Assembly (NCBI RefSeq): GCF_022539665.2
Contig: NC_081335.1
Span: 310,001-374,000, forward strand
DNA length: 64,000 bases
Reading direction: 5' to 3'
Source of the DNA: Daphnia carinata
Taxonomy: Eukaryota; Arthropoda; Branchiopoda; Diplostraca; Daphniidae
The first letter of the stretch is position 1; each line of letters begins with the position of its first letter. Under the pieces are notes generated by a model. It saw nothing but the letters and a program-made list of their open reading frames with translations, was not told the origin of the DNA and did no database searches. Made by a program: the position numbers and the translations under genes. This document shows positions 12,845 to 24,290 of the stretch, piece by piece.

Positions 12845-14023
12845 CGAGACTTGCAGGTGGGTCAGTCCGTCTCGCGTCCGTCGCTGGATCAAACTCCATT
12901 CGGAATGCTGGCGCTCCAATTTGCGGATGATGTTGTGCGCTTTGGCGCCGCCAGCGGCCAAAGGCGTGGCAAGCGACGAGTGTTTCGAATCGACCAGGAT
13001 CGCATCCAGCGTCCGCCTCTCTTCCCTGTCCGACCACGACTGGATCGAGACGGCGGCCCCACTTGTCTTGGCTGTCGGCCGCTCATCGCCGCCGCCTGCC
13101 GGCGCTTGACTGACCTTGGCTGCCGTCTTGGACGGCGCGTCGTTGGTCGCAGCGGACGCCGTCGTAGCTGCTGCGCACGCCGCCGTTGGGGCGGGTCGGG
13201 TCGCTCCTGACGGATGGGCGGCAGCGGCGGCGGCGGCGGCGAAGGCCGAGGCCTGGATCTTCTGACAGAGCAATGTGAGAATACGGGCCGGCTCTTCGGC
13301 GCTGCATTCCAGGGCGAGGATGTCGAGGGCGCTGTCGTCGGCGGATCGGAGCGTCAACAGCACCACGTGGCGGCCGAGCGCGGCCGGGTGTTGGCACGAC
13401 AGGATGTCCGACAACGGGCAGCGGACGGGGAAGAGGACAGTCGTCTGCTCGGCCGAGTCCGAGTCGGACGAGTCGCCGGCATCGAGCGCCGGCGTCTTCT
13501 TCTTGTTTTGACTGCCGCCGCGTCCTTCGTCAGAGTCGTCCATGTCCATGTCCATGTCCGAGCTGCTGCTGTTGACGCCGCTGCTGCACGCGGCCGAATT
13601 GCTTTTGTGCGGCCGCCGTATCGACGTGTCGCTGTCCGACTCGAAACCTTCGTCGCTCTTGCCGTTCTGCTGCAGGCTGCGCATGGCGCCCAACGAGGCC
13701 GACGCCGATGAAGAGGAGGTCGTCGACGAGGCGCAAGACGACGACGACATGGACGACGAGCAAACGGCCGGCAGGATTCTCAGGCCGCGTTCGCTCAATT
13801 TCAACTTCATCCAACCGGCTTCGGGCAATTTGCTTGCCGCCATCGTCGTCGTCGTCGTCGTCGTCGTGCTGCTCGCGGCCGACGAATCGCACATCTTCAC
13901 TTCCTTTTTTACTTTGGCCAAGAATTTCGAGGCGCATTGGTTCAATTGCGGATGCGTCGATCCTGGAATCAACCGCTGTCGGTTGAGACATCTCACCTGA
14001 CACCCGAAATCGATCGTTTCCAT
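10523..14023 (-). CDS. Large polyQ/Ser-rich protein, possible interrupted PTB-like fold
   Basis: Two exons, 11082..14023 and 10523..10904, join in frame (donor CAAAG|GTATAC, acceptor GAAAAAG|ATGG), giving 1107 residues from the ATG at 14023. Residues about 24-86 (FLAKVKKEVK, GWMKLKLSERGLRIL) and 197-257 (VRCPLSDILSC, HVVLLTLR, DILALECSAEEPARILTLLCQKI) resemble the strands and closing helix of a PTB/PH-like fold, split by a roughly 110-residue Ser/Asp-rich insert. I infer this from pattern; it is not proven. The rest is low complexity: polyQ tracts, Ser runs, Asn runs near the C-terminus, and several RSRS-like and SP-rich segments. The start is uncertain. The codons after METIDFGCQ form a strong donor (CAG|GTGAGA), and TTCCAG follows only about 34 bases later, so the true 5' exon may lie upstream and could supply the missing first PTB strand. 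The coding exon is far more GC-rich than its flanks. Confidence 0.75.
12812..12841 (-). repeat. Pure (CAG)10 tract coding polyQ
   Basis: Ten uninterrupted CAG codons (CTG on the plus strand) encode ten glutamines in the large polyQ protein. Other polyQ tracts in the same exon (for example near 11226-11262 and 11500-11535) are mostly CAA with scattered CAG. The pure tract is the likeliest site of length variation between individuals. Confidence 0.9.
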
Positions 14024-15755
14024 TTTTTTTTTTTTTTTTGTTTCCTTTGTTTCTCAATTTCAAAGAGAAAACGTATACGCCCTTAATTTGAATGTTATCT
14101 TAGTCTAAACGATTCACTGATTGCCGGTAGAAGAAAGAAGCAAATGAACGGCTCAACGATTAGAGAATAATCTGATCAACGGGATCAATGAAACAAGAAG
14201 ACAATGTCATTCACCGTCACTGTGGAATGCACTTTCACCGCTGCGCTGCCTCGATGGCATCTTCTTTCTTCTTCTTTCTCTCGATTGAATGGTGACACAC
14301 TTGCCAGCCGATCAATGGGCACGGCACTAACGACACGCAAAACACTTGTAAAGAACCCCAACGGAAGGGAAAAACAAAACGAAAAGGACAACGTGTTGAT
14401 TCGCCAAGAGTCGGACGACAACTGAACGGAAACGAGCTCCGTTCCGCCGCCTTTAGCTGCTTTGGGCGCCCGCGTCACGCAGCGACCTCTTCCCAGCGCA
14501 CGGACAAAAAGCCTCGCAGCTAACATGGGTGTGGTTTCACGTAAAAAAAAATACGAAGAAGGAAGAAGAAGAAGCAAAAAAAAAAAAAAAAATGAGATGA
14601 AAAGATATGAAAGAAGACGCTCTTCGTACGAGGGGGGGAAGAAAGAAATAGAAGAAGAGAACGTGCTTCACGACTTTTTATTTCACCGCCTGCGGCAACT
14701 CTCTCTCGTTACGTCCTTTTAACAGACAGCCACGCTAGTGTGTGTGTGTGTGTGTGTGTATATATTTCGTCGTTCGGCCCATTTTCTTTTGCTATATAGC
14801 CTACATTTGATCATTTTTCTTTCTTTCTTTCTTTCTTTCTTTTCTTTTTTTGAAATTAAAGGCGCACCTTGCGCTCTAACTCTCTCCGTGTTTTTTTTGT
14901 TTTTTTTTTTCGACGCGTGTATATCAGGTCTCTTTTCTTTTTATTGTGTGCACACGAAACGAAACGGCTGCAACGGATGCATTTCAGTTTTGGGGCTGGT
15001 GCTCCTGTATTTTCATCGCAAAGCAAAGGCGGAAAAAATGAGACGGAAGATGACGACGTTTCTATTTTTTTTTTTTTTTTTTTCGTTTGTGGTGGTGATG
15101 TAGTGGCGGTTGAGTTAGGGAAAGGCCTCGTTCACTTAACATTTTTTTTTTTTTTTTTTTTTTTTTACGTAGTTGCTCGTGATTGGCCTATTATTCGCCA
15201 GGCAAAAATTTCTAAACGAAAAAAATGAAGATAATAATAATAATAATAAAAAAAAAGAGTATTTTCTCTAATAGCTTCAATTTTGATCGTTCAAAAGTTT
15301 CCGATTTCGAATCGAAACCCGCGGCGAATGAGAAAATCCCGATATTTTTTTAGGGCCCCCAATTTCAAACGGATTTAGAGCACACCACAAAAACTGTAAA
15401 AAAACTAAAAAAAAAAAAATTTAGAGGCGGTACATTGATGATCAAGATCTCTGTGTCTGTTTGTTCAATGCGAATGTTAGAAACCTAATCGGCTGGCTTC
15501 GATCCAAAATTGACTTCAAATGAGGCGATTGGACGCGGACATCAAGGACGCCGACTTCTTTTTGTTGTCGTTGCCATCAGAAAAAAAAAAAAGAAAATCT
15601 ATTTGTATCAACAGAAAACAAAACAAAAAAACCGAAATGGGTCTTTGCGCACGTTCGCTGATTGGAAACACGAGTCGGACGGAAAACGTTGCACAAATCA
15701 GTGACCGACTAAACTCCTTTCTTTTCTACCTTTCTTTATATGGGCATTTAAATAG

Positions 15756-15787
<32 letters not shown>

Positions 15788-16067
15788 GCAACCCCGGCAC
15801 AGCGATATTCGACTCAATCAGAATCAAACACGCCGTTCAAAGAGAATCAAAACAAGAGTACATCGATACGCACAAATGGACTGGAGTCATCACCGTGAGG
15901 AAATGGACAGTTGCTTTTGCTTCAATGATTTGGTGGGTCGCATTTTTTTCAGATCCTTCCGACGAGAGTCAATCACCTGCGCCCTTTGATTGCAAGTCAC
16001 ACCCACACTCCTTTTTTTTTTTTTTTTTTTTTCAAAAAAATGTTGTGCAACCAACTCATTTTGATCC

Positions 16068-16098
<31 letters not shown>

Positions 16099-18236
16099 GA
16101 GAAATCTGGCGTGAATTTAAACACTTTTCGTTCGTTCTTTTCCATGGCCTCACCCGCATTCTCCGGTCATGGAACCTGTCCCCGTACTACACCCTAAACA
16201 TACTATATAAAGAGATCATATATATACGTACGGTGGTACGTGTAAGGTAAGACGACTTTCCCGTTGACGCGCACAACAAGTTTGTTTTGACAAAGATTGT
16301 CGACAAAGAGAAAAAAAAAAAACAAACATTTTTTTTTTTTCTGTGCCGACTTGGACAAAATGTGAAGGGGACACAAGGACACGCGTGACAAGTAACAAAC
16401 GGTTTCTACAGTCGAGATGATGCGTCCACCAACGACGTTCTAGTGTCGAAAAAAAAAAAACAAACAAAAAACAAAACAGGAATGTTCAAAAGAGGAAGGA
16501 AGGAAGGAAGGAAGAAACGAGTCGCTTCATTTGCTTATCGTCTGGTCATCAACGGGACACTCAAAACTAAACCGACCGCATCGGTTCGATGCCATTGCCT
16601 TGTTTTTCTTTTGTTTGTTTGTTTTTTTTTGTTTTTTAAATTCCGAAAATGATGTTTCAGCTGGGGAATAAAAGCAGGCAAATAAAAGACAAATGAATTT
16701 TCGTTGGCTCCAGCTTATTCGAGCTTGAAATTGAGGAAAGTCATGGCAAAAACGATAATGATGCCACGCAAATAATAATAAAAAAAAAAAATGTTTTCTT
16801 CTGCATACCCCCCACCGTCGTCTTCATCATTTTTCAAACTATTCAAAGAAGTAGAGCCTAGCCAAAAGGAAGACGATGCCATCAAATATTATTATTTAAA
16901 CCATTCCCCTACTAACTGCTTGACTAGTTGTTCCGCTTTTTTTTCTTTTTTGTTTGGTTTTTAAACCAACATCCCCCTTCCACGGAGGAAGATCTAATGT
17001 CAATTTGCATTCCAATTGTCGCCATTCATGTTTGATGCTACGGGCGACAAATCCATTAGCAAAACATGGAAACAAAATTTTCTTTTTAAATTTCTTCAAA
17101 TAAATAAATAAAAAACAAAAACTGGAACACGAAAGAACGGGAGGAATTACGGACCACTCTATAACAAACTAATGGAGTGTGTGTGTGTGTGTGTGTGTGT
17201 GCATTACATGAGGCATCCATCCAGTGAGATACATGTTGTGGAAAAAAAAAAAACATTTTTGCGCTCAACTACTGGCCTCTTTTTCTTTTCGACGGAGAGC
17301 GTCAATGTTTTTCTCGTTTTTCTTCCCACGCCGTTCCCGTTGCCCCCCCGTCGATGTTCCAAAACATTATCGTGTAGTACGTCTTTCGGTACGCGGCGCG
17401 CACACATCGTCTAGTCCCGCTATTCGCCATCGATAACTCGGCTCGACAACTGGTAGCAATGCGCGTGACAGCGCCCAAACGGATGGCACAAGGTCCGTTC
17501 TTTCTCTTCAATCCCGCCACACGAAATTTCTCTCTCCTATTCTTTTTTTTTTTTTTTTTTTTTCAAAGTGAATTAGACTAATGAATCATCGCCTATAGAA
17601 ATTGTACCGGTGGGCCACTGTAACATTGGCAAAGTCAAAGTTTGCGCTACGTGCCAATTCCCATCACCTTCCCTGGGAAATAGAAACTCATTCGCCTCTC
17701 TTCTCTTCATAATAGAACACAAATAGCTTTTCTTTTTCTTTCCTTTTTTTTTGGAAAAATGCGCGAATTTTGGAAAATACGAGTCGGGTGGGCCGTTGCG
17801 GCAGCGCAAAAAAAAACAACAAACACTTTACTTAAAAAGAGAAAAAACACAAATGAGTAATGTCTCTCTCTCTCTCTCTCTGTGTTCTACATTTTTTTTG
17901 CTTTAGCCCTTCACAACAACAAACAACAAAAATTCCGAGTGCAAAAGAAAGAATTTGAAAATGAAGCGACGACCTCTTCGTTGTCGTTTCCCCTCATTTC
18001 CAGGAAGAAGAAGAAGAAGAAGAAGAAAACTCATTTCGAAAGTTGCTTTTTTTTTTTTTAGTGCCGTGCTATGTCGGAGGCTATGTTTATTTAGAGGCAC
18101 ACGCGAAATGGATAACGCATGGATGGGAACGGATGTGATGGATATCCTTTTTCCTCCTCGAGGCTGATCTATATAACGAAAACAAAAAAAAAGAAGAAGA
18201 CGAGTAAACAAGAGGGGAGGGGGAAGTACTTCCCTT

Positions 18237-18239
<3 letters not shown>

Positions 18240-18271
<32 letters not shown>
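18240..18271. repeat. (TG)n microsatellite, about 32 bases
   Basis: Sixteen uninterrupted TG units follow a short T run and lead into TTTG repeats. It is the longest dinucleotide array seen in the window and could form alternating purine-pyrimidine (Z-prone) DNA. Confidence 0.9.
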
Positions 18272-18274
<3 letters not shown>

Positions 18275-18753
18275 TTTGTTTAATAGGATAAAGCCAAAAG
18301 CGCAATGAGAAAAAAAGAGCCCAGCAATCAATCGGAAATAAAGTGCGGAGAAAATGAGAGTTGCGGACGGCGTCAGGCAGGAAATTAAAGCGAAACGGAA
18401 CATCTTTTTTTTTTCTTTCAAATGAGAGAAAGTCTCTTCTTGTTTTACATTTCCCTCTTTACATCAAAAAAGGGAAGCGAAATGAGGACGATAATACCCC
18501 CCCCCCCCCCTCCTCCGAAGACTCGACATCCGAGTCTGTTTTTGTTTTTGTTTTTTTTCAAGCGCTCATTGTTCGCAGCGGAAAGAGAGAAAAGACGAAA
18601 GGTTCGGAAACGACCTCTGGGTTCCATACCAGCCTCTGAAAGAAAAAAAAAAAAAAGAGTTGCAACTTGCTCCAGGAACGGGGAGGCAACGGCGGGAGGA
18701 CGTTGTGGGCCGACTGGGTGACCTACTTCATTTTCATTACAGTTTTTTTTTAG

Positions 18754-18754
<1 letters not shown>

Positions 18755-18789
<35 letters not shown>
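18755..18789. repeat. Poly(G) run, 35 bases
   Basis: An uninterrupted 35-base G tract lies between a T-rich segment and CAACCGC. Shorter G runs occur at 7460-7472, 7629-7641, 8149-8165, 19354-19368 and 21022-21039, and a C run at 26294-26311. The exact length given by an assembly for such a tract is uncertain. Confidence 0.85.
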
Positions 18790-18791
<2 letters not shown>

Positions 18792-19325
18792 ACCGCAAAA
18801 CACGCCGGCTTTATTAAGACGACGCCAGCCGACGAAGACGCTACAAAAAAAAAAACAAAAGAGGACATTCACCTGAGGCGAAAAATTCAAGCAGCATCGT
18901 TTCATTTCGCCATTTCTCTTCCCCCCCACTTGTTTAAACACAGACGAGAAGATGTCTGCGATGTTATTTTGCGACTACGACGAGTACAACACGTCAATAA
19001 CTCGTTGCTACGACCGTCAATCTCTATCATTTCCAGCAGGAAAAAAAAAAAAATAAAATAAAAATGAAATGAAATGGAAGGAAATCTGACCGGGAGGTTC
19101 ATCACTTGCGCACAGGTGGTACTCTATCTTAAAAGAGAACTGTCGTGTTTTGCCTGAGATATTTCGAAACGACGTACACACCAGCTGCTATAAGATGCGA
19201 AATGATTACCAGTCGAGTGTGTGTCTATATATATATATATATATTTTCTCCTCCAAATCGTTTGCCCCCCCCCCCCCTTTGCCATCTTTTAATGATGATA
19301 GTCTCATTAGAACCATCTGGACCTG

Positions 19326-19368
19326 TTTTTTTTTTTTTTTTTTTTTTTTTTTTGGGGGGGGGGGGGGG
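19326..19368. repeat. T(28)-G(15) compound homopolymer
   Basis: A 28-base T run is joined directly to a 15-base G run. A similar T-then-G junction occurs near 21015-21039 (six T, A, then eighteen G), and the 35-base G run at 18755 also follows a T run. Confidence 0.85.
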
Positions 19369-19677
19369 CGGGAGGTTCAAACAATTTCCCTCATCCTTGA
19401 TTTTTCATTTGCCTTTTTTCTTGCCCCGATCTTTCTGTTTAGTTTTTTTTCAGATATAAATTCCTACCCCCTCACACACACACAAACGAAAAATGTTATT
19501 ATAGAGCGTGATCATTAGCACACACACACACACGAAAGATATAAGCAGCAAAGGTTAGAAATGATTACCGCCGCGCGGGAGTGAACCGACATTTTTTTTT
19601 TGTTTTTCTTTTTCGTTGCGTTTTCACGACCTTTCAACTCTGTCTCTCCTACAAAGCATTGGGCCGTCGAAAAAAAT

Positions 19678-19709
<32 letters not shown>

Positions 19710-22322
19710 GTTTAAAACAAAAAATTATGACGTGACCTCGGCTCTGATTGGATGTCCGTGGCATCTTGCCGAAGCTTTTTCGCTAGAGTCATGCAAGATT
19801 CACGCGCATATACAAAAAAAAAAAATGCCAACGTTCCATAGAGTTTGTTTCTATTTGCAGTTTTTTTTTTTTTCTCCCAATAATAATAATTTTTATTTAT
19901 TTAGCGTTTGGCTTTTTTTTTTTTTTTTTTTGTATTAGACACGGAGAAAATCATTAGGAAGCGAACTGATGTCGTAGCTGTGCGTGATCTGGGCCATTGC
20001 CTTCAACCTTACGAAACGGAAAAAAAAAAAGACAATGGAAAAATAATCAAAGGAGGGGGAGAAGGAATTGCCGGTCATCAAGGCACGCATCCCAGGGCGC
20101 ATTACCATAATCTATAAACTTCTTCTTCTTTTGTTTTCTCTCTGTGTGTGTGTGTGTGTGTGTGTGTTTTTTTACGACCAAGAATGCCTTCCTCTAAACT
20201 TTGCGGAACTGGCGGAAAAATAGGTAAAATTTTACATACGGCATTGGGTCACGTGATTACGGGCACGAGATGACGAACAAGAGCTTTCGAGTTCAATTTT
20301 TCTTAAATCAATGGTCGATATTTGACAGCGGTAGCGATCAAAGAAAAAAAAAAGAAACAAGTGGGTTGCATTTCAAAATAGAGCGCTTCCAATATCATTT
20401 ATAAAGAAAATATTCCCTTCATGGGCGTGTCCCCTCCCCCCTTCCTAATCAGATTATTACCGAAACGGAAAATAACATGAGCTACGCAATTACAATGGAT
20501 AATATTCAATAGGACAAAACTATTGAATTCCGATAGTTGAAAACAAAACAAAAACGAGGCCTTTTTACACCGTCAATACCGAAATATCACGCACGGGTGT
20601 TTAGACCGGCCGACTGCGTACCGGCAAAAAGAAAAACGTTGGCGTGTAGTAAAACAAAACAAAACAAAACAAAACAAAAAAAAAAAAACCGAAACAAACC
20701 ACGGGGAAAGGTAAATCAACGTCACAACATTTGGCGGTTGCATCGTCCATTTGACGAAAGAAATGTTCTCGTTTCTCCACTTGCGTAATGTCAAAAAAAA
20801 AACGTTGGCAGAAAATACCGTTCGTTTTGCCGGTGTTAAAAAACATTAAACGACAACGTGAAAACCTGTGGTGGTGGTGGTCATTAACCTGTCTTTAATG
20901 GAAACCCTACCATTACATATATGCTACTCAATATTGACTTGAAAAAATGTTTCGAAAGTATTCGTTACGCGAAAACAGCGAAAAAAAAAAAAAAAAAAAA
21001 GAGAGGACGAACTGTTTTTTAGGGGGGGGGGGGGGGGGGATGGATCGTATAGACGTGATGACTGGCGTGCGGTTGCCATTAGTTCCGGCCATATGGCTTG
21101 CACAAACAAAAAAAAAAAAAGCCCGAGAAAAAGAAAAATAATTCACCGACGTTGGATCGTTCCAAAACACATTGGCCATCCGAACTGAAATGTTGATGGC
21201 ATGCCCACCTGTCGTCATCGCGTCCCACTGTTCCATTTTCTCCTAGACTACGCTTCATCATTTTTAATAGCTATCAAATTTTTGCGCCCATTTTCAAAGT
21301 TATTTGCATGGCCGTCAAACAAGTGAACGACATCGTCAATGTGAAAACAAGATGAGTATTTAGAAGAGTTAAAAAAAAAAAAAAAAAAAACTAGCAGAGA
21401 CTTGCAATTATGTTTAGGAATGCGCGCCAGTGACGTGTGTCCAGAGCACTCGGTGCAAGGAGAAAGCGTGGTCACGTAGCGCCATTATTTGATCATGACA
21501 CCAACAGATGGCACGCATAGAGGTCGAATTACGTTACAAATCAACCAGATGAACGGAAAGCACCGAAAAAAGAAAAAGGCTTTTCTTATGCATACGCAAG
21601 TCACACATATCAAACAAGATAAAAGGGAGAGTTTGTTTAACGACTTACCATTTGCTGAACACGTTGATCTCCGTATGACCGCAGCAGCCACCACTTTTAC
21701 TCGGTCTCAACAGCCACACAACTTTCTTTCTGCTCCTTTGCATGAAATTCAACAACTTTCCGGCTAAACAAAATCACTTTGTCACGGCTCACGTTTCATG
21801 ATGTCTAGTCGGAGGGAAGGTGAGAGCTGTGGATTGTCCTTTCAAGCCAGTCACTAGGTGACGACATGGCAAATAGCGGATCGTCTTGCAGCATCATTCA
21901 CTTGTCGACTATAACTTTAGAAATTTCTCCGTTTCTTTCACCTTGGAAAAGCAACCGTCCATTTTCAGTTCAATAGGCCTTTTTTTATTTTTAAGAGTTA
22001 TGTGCATACTTTCCACTTAACAAAGCCTGAAATGATCAACTGCTAGTTGTAATAATGTCGTTTTGCCGATCGCTGTAGACAGGCTTGACCACTTCACGAC
22101 GAGGCTATGCAATGATGCACGTGGTCCTATCCGTTGCAGACGAAGATAAAGCTATCGACGTTGATCGACGGCGCCATATTTCCATCAATTTTCAACCTGT
22201 AAACAAAACTCGTTTTAATTCTACGGTAATATAATTTAATGATATCTCCAACAAGTTAAAGCAACTAAACACATTTTTTTTTTCGTTACGCATTCTCAAG
22301 AACTGGCAGCTGCACTGGCAAA

Positions 22323-22686
22323 ATGGGTAAAGGTAAGAAAACGTGAACTCTTTCAAATAGCCTCACAACGTTAGGACGGTCGCCATTTCTTGATTTATGT
22401 AACTGTTTAATCGTATTAATTAGTTACACGCCATCTGGTTCTTACTGATGCATATTTTTTCTTCTCTAAATTTGGGTACATCTTTTCAGCTTCACAGCTC
22501 GTTACATTTTATGTGACTTGATGACTGGGCTGTTGACGTGCTAATTTTCTAATTGTAGCCCAGACACTGTCTTCTTCCCCTACGTATAATTCTACAGGCG
22601 GATTACTACGTCCATCAAACATTTGCTTCACACGGACATGCAATTGGCTTCGGCAAATGAACCGTATCGAAGAAATGAGCCAATAA
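22323..22686 (+). CDS. Possible two-exon small ORF, 45 codons
   Basis: Exon 22323..22332 (ATGGGTAAAG) ends at an excellent donor, GTAAGAAA. The best acceptor, AATTGTAG, opens an exon at 22559 that stays in frame to a TAA at 22686. The predicted peptide begins MGKAQTLSSSPTYNSTG. A pyrimidine-rich start (TTTTTTTTTCG) lies about 50 bases upstream, as in TOP-type transcripts, and an AATAAA overlaps the stop codon. The product is not one I recognise, and it is not a known MGK-starting ribosomal protein or eEF1A. It could be a short coding gene, a non-coding RNA, or the 5' remnant of a retrocopied gene. Confidence 0.25.
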
Positions 22687-22699
22687 ACAATGTTCCTTC

Positions 22700-24087
22700 G
22701 TCTTCTTCTTTAACGCATTTTTGTGTACGAGGCAGCTACCGACTACGGTGCTGCTCTCATAATCTTATGATTTGAAAAATTAAGAAAACGTAAAGTTTAA
22801 ATAGGTAGAGAAAAGACCGAAATGAACTAGTCAACTAGAAGGCTCGAAGGTGCAGACGTCCCGATGATCAAAGAGTTCGACATGTTCACTAACCAGCCGT
22901 CTTTCTTTAGAAAAACAAAAAAAAAAAAAAAAATGAAAATTCCCATCTTTAATTATCTGATTGAATGGCTGTCATAACAGCACCATCGTCAGGGAGAACG
23001 AGGACGTCCAAGTGCGAAAGAAAAAAACGCTTTTTGGTTTGTCGTTCACATGTCAGCTGTTTGACGCAGTTCGCTTTTGTATCTAGTTCACCTGAAGCAA
23101 CGGCACTGAAACATGAAATGTTTATGTTTACCTTTTTGTTTTTTTTCTTTTTAAAAATCCAGCGCAAATTCGCCATCGTCTCGGCTCGATTGCGGCCCAG
23201 ATTGGATTCCATTCTTGCCTCCCCCATATGCCGTTGTTCCTGATTGCATTGCAGGGCCAAGAGATGGACTTTGAAATTAAATCAGAGTCAGCGTGCCACT
23301 TGTAGAAAACACCACAGCGGACAATCGTCAAGGTCTAGTTAAAAGTCAGTATCAAATGGTAATAAGGTTACATGGATAAAAGAACTAAAAAAAACAAAAA
23401 CAAGTAAAAAAGGGAACAGTTTTAAAGAGAACGAAAGCGGAAATGCGTGTGGCAGAAAACGTGCGAAAACCGATCCGAAATTCGACATTAGTTTCATTCC
23501 TTCCCCTCCCTGAGCTAAAAAGGGGAATGAACAAAATTAGAGTCGACTCTTGAACAAAGAAAAACAAAAATTAGCAGGAAAAAAAAAACAACGCAAAAGT
23601 CTCGCTATTTCCTGGCGACCAAGGTCGACGCAAAACAATCGAGTTATCTTTAATTTCCGGTCGTTTGCCCAAAACATGTTGAAATATTCGTCGAAAAAAG
23701 CTGTTTTTGCCTTGTTTCCAACGGTTAGCCACCGGATTACGTGCAACCACCACGGCAAAAGCGAGTTATACAATTGACGATTAAGTGGGGGGAGAACCAG
23801 ATTTTGCTGCAACTTCCTTCCGCCAATGTTCCGGCTTACCGGTGGCGAAACAAAACCACACACGCATCGATTTGCTAAGGCGATTATAATGGCCCGCTTT
23901 GCATTTGAATTGGTAATTTTTTGTGGCAGCTACTCGTGGTGGTTTTTTTCCAATAATTGCGACAAATAAACAAAGTCGTTATCACCATAAAAAAAAAGGG
24001 AGTTGTTAGCTTTACGCAGTTTGAAAACAATTAGGATTCGAAAACTGTTTCAAACCACGCCGATTGTGCATATGTAATGCAAGGACA
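22700..24087. other. Intergenic, nothing recognised
   Basis: Moderate AT content with fewer homopolymers than the preceding 20 kb. Several overlapping open frames lie on both strands at 22949-23260 and 23537-23863. Their products resemble no family I know and no splice sites tie them together. This is the left edge of the duplicated UGT region. Confidence 0.5.
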
Positions 24088-24290
24088 ATTCCAAAATGGG
24101 ACCAATCGCATTCCTAAGCGGATCGATTATAACAAACTATATGACCCCTTATACGGCGGTTCAATTGTAAAGCCAGTTACTAGCCACATGACCGAAAGAT
24201 CAGGCCAATAACGAAACGCGAACCATTACAGAAATGGCATGGAACATTACCTCGTTCTCCTGGTTTCTCCAAATGCATAACGACTTTCGG
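24088..24290. repeat. UGT-region flank module, copy 1
   Basis: This block is alignable by eye with 27295-27500, 31749-31950 and 36605-36810. Shared landmarks are an AATTCC..AA.TGGGAC-like start, a GCCAC..GACCGAAAGA segment, and a GGCATGGAACATTACCT end. Each copy lies about 0.5-1.2 kb upstream of a UGT or UGT relic, except copy 4. The ATTACCT end reads AGGTAAT on the minus strand, which looks like a splice donor. Confidence 0.6.

Larger units (their letters stand above)
14024..22322. other. Gene-poor stretch rich in simple repeats
   Basis: I see no supported gene in this 8.3 kb. The first few hundred bases are the upstream side of the polyQ gene and may hold its promoter or a 5' exon. The rest alternates ordinary AT-rich DNA with mono-, di- and tetranucleotide runs: GT at 14739-14759, TTTC at about 14817-14843, CA at 15756-15782, GT at 17177-17201, TG at 18240-18271, GT at about 20143-20169, and a five-unit AAAAC array at 20651-20676. 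Open frames here are short and built around translated homopolymers. Confidence 0.6.

Noticed and set aside
11927-13711. Long plus-strand open frames (427 and 165 codons) opposite the polyQ gene
   Set aside because: They are antisense to a GC-rich, low-complexity coding exon. Their products are the mirror of polyQ and Ser runs (Leu, Val, Arg, Gly runs) and join to no splice sites.
14739-20169. Dinucleotide and tetranucleotide arrays considered as CRISPR-like or satellite repeats
   Set aside because: Units are 2-5 bases with no spacers or higher-order period. They are ordinary microsatellites.
23537-23863. Minus-strand 108-codon frame that looked like a transposase fragment
   Set aside because: No catalytic motif, inverted repeats or zinc-binding pattern could be found, and the opposite strand is also open.
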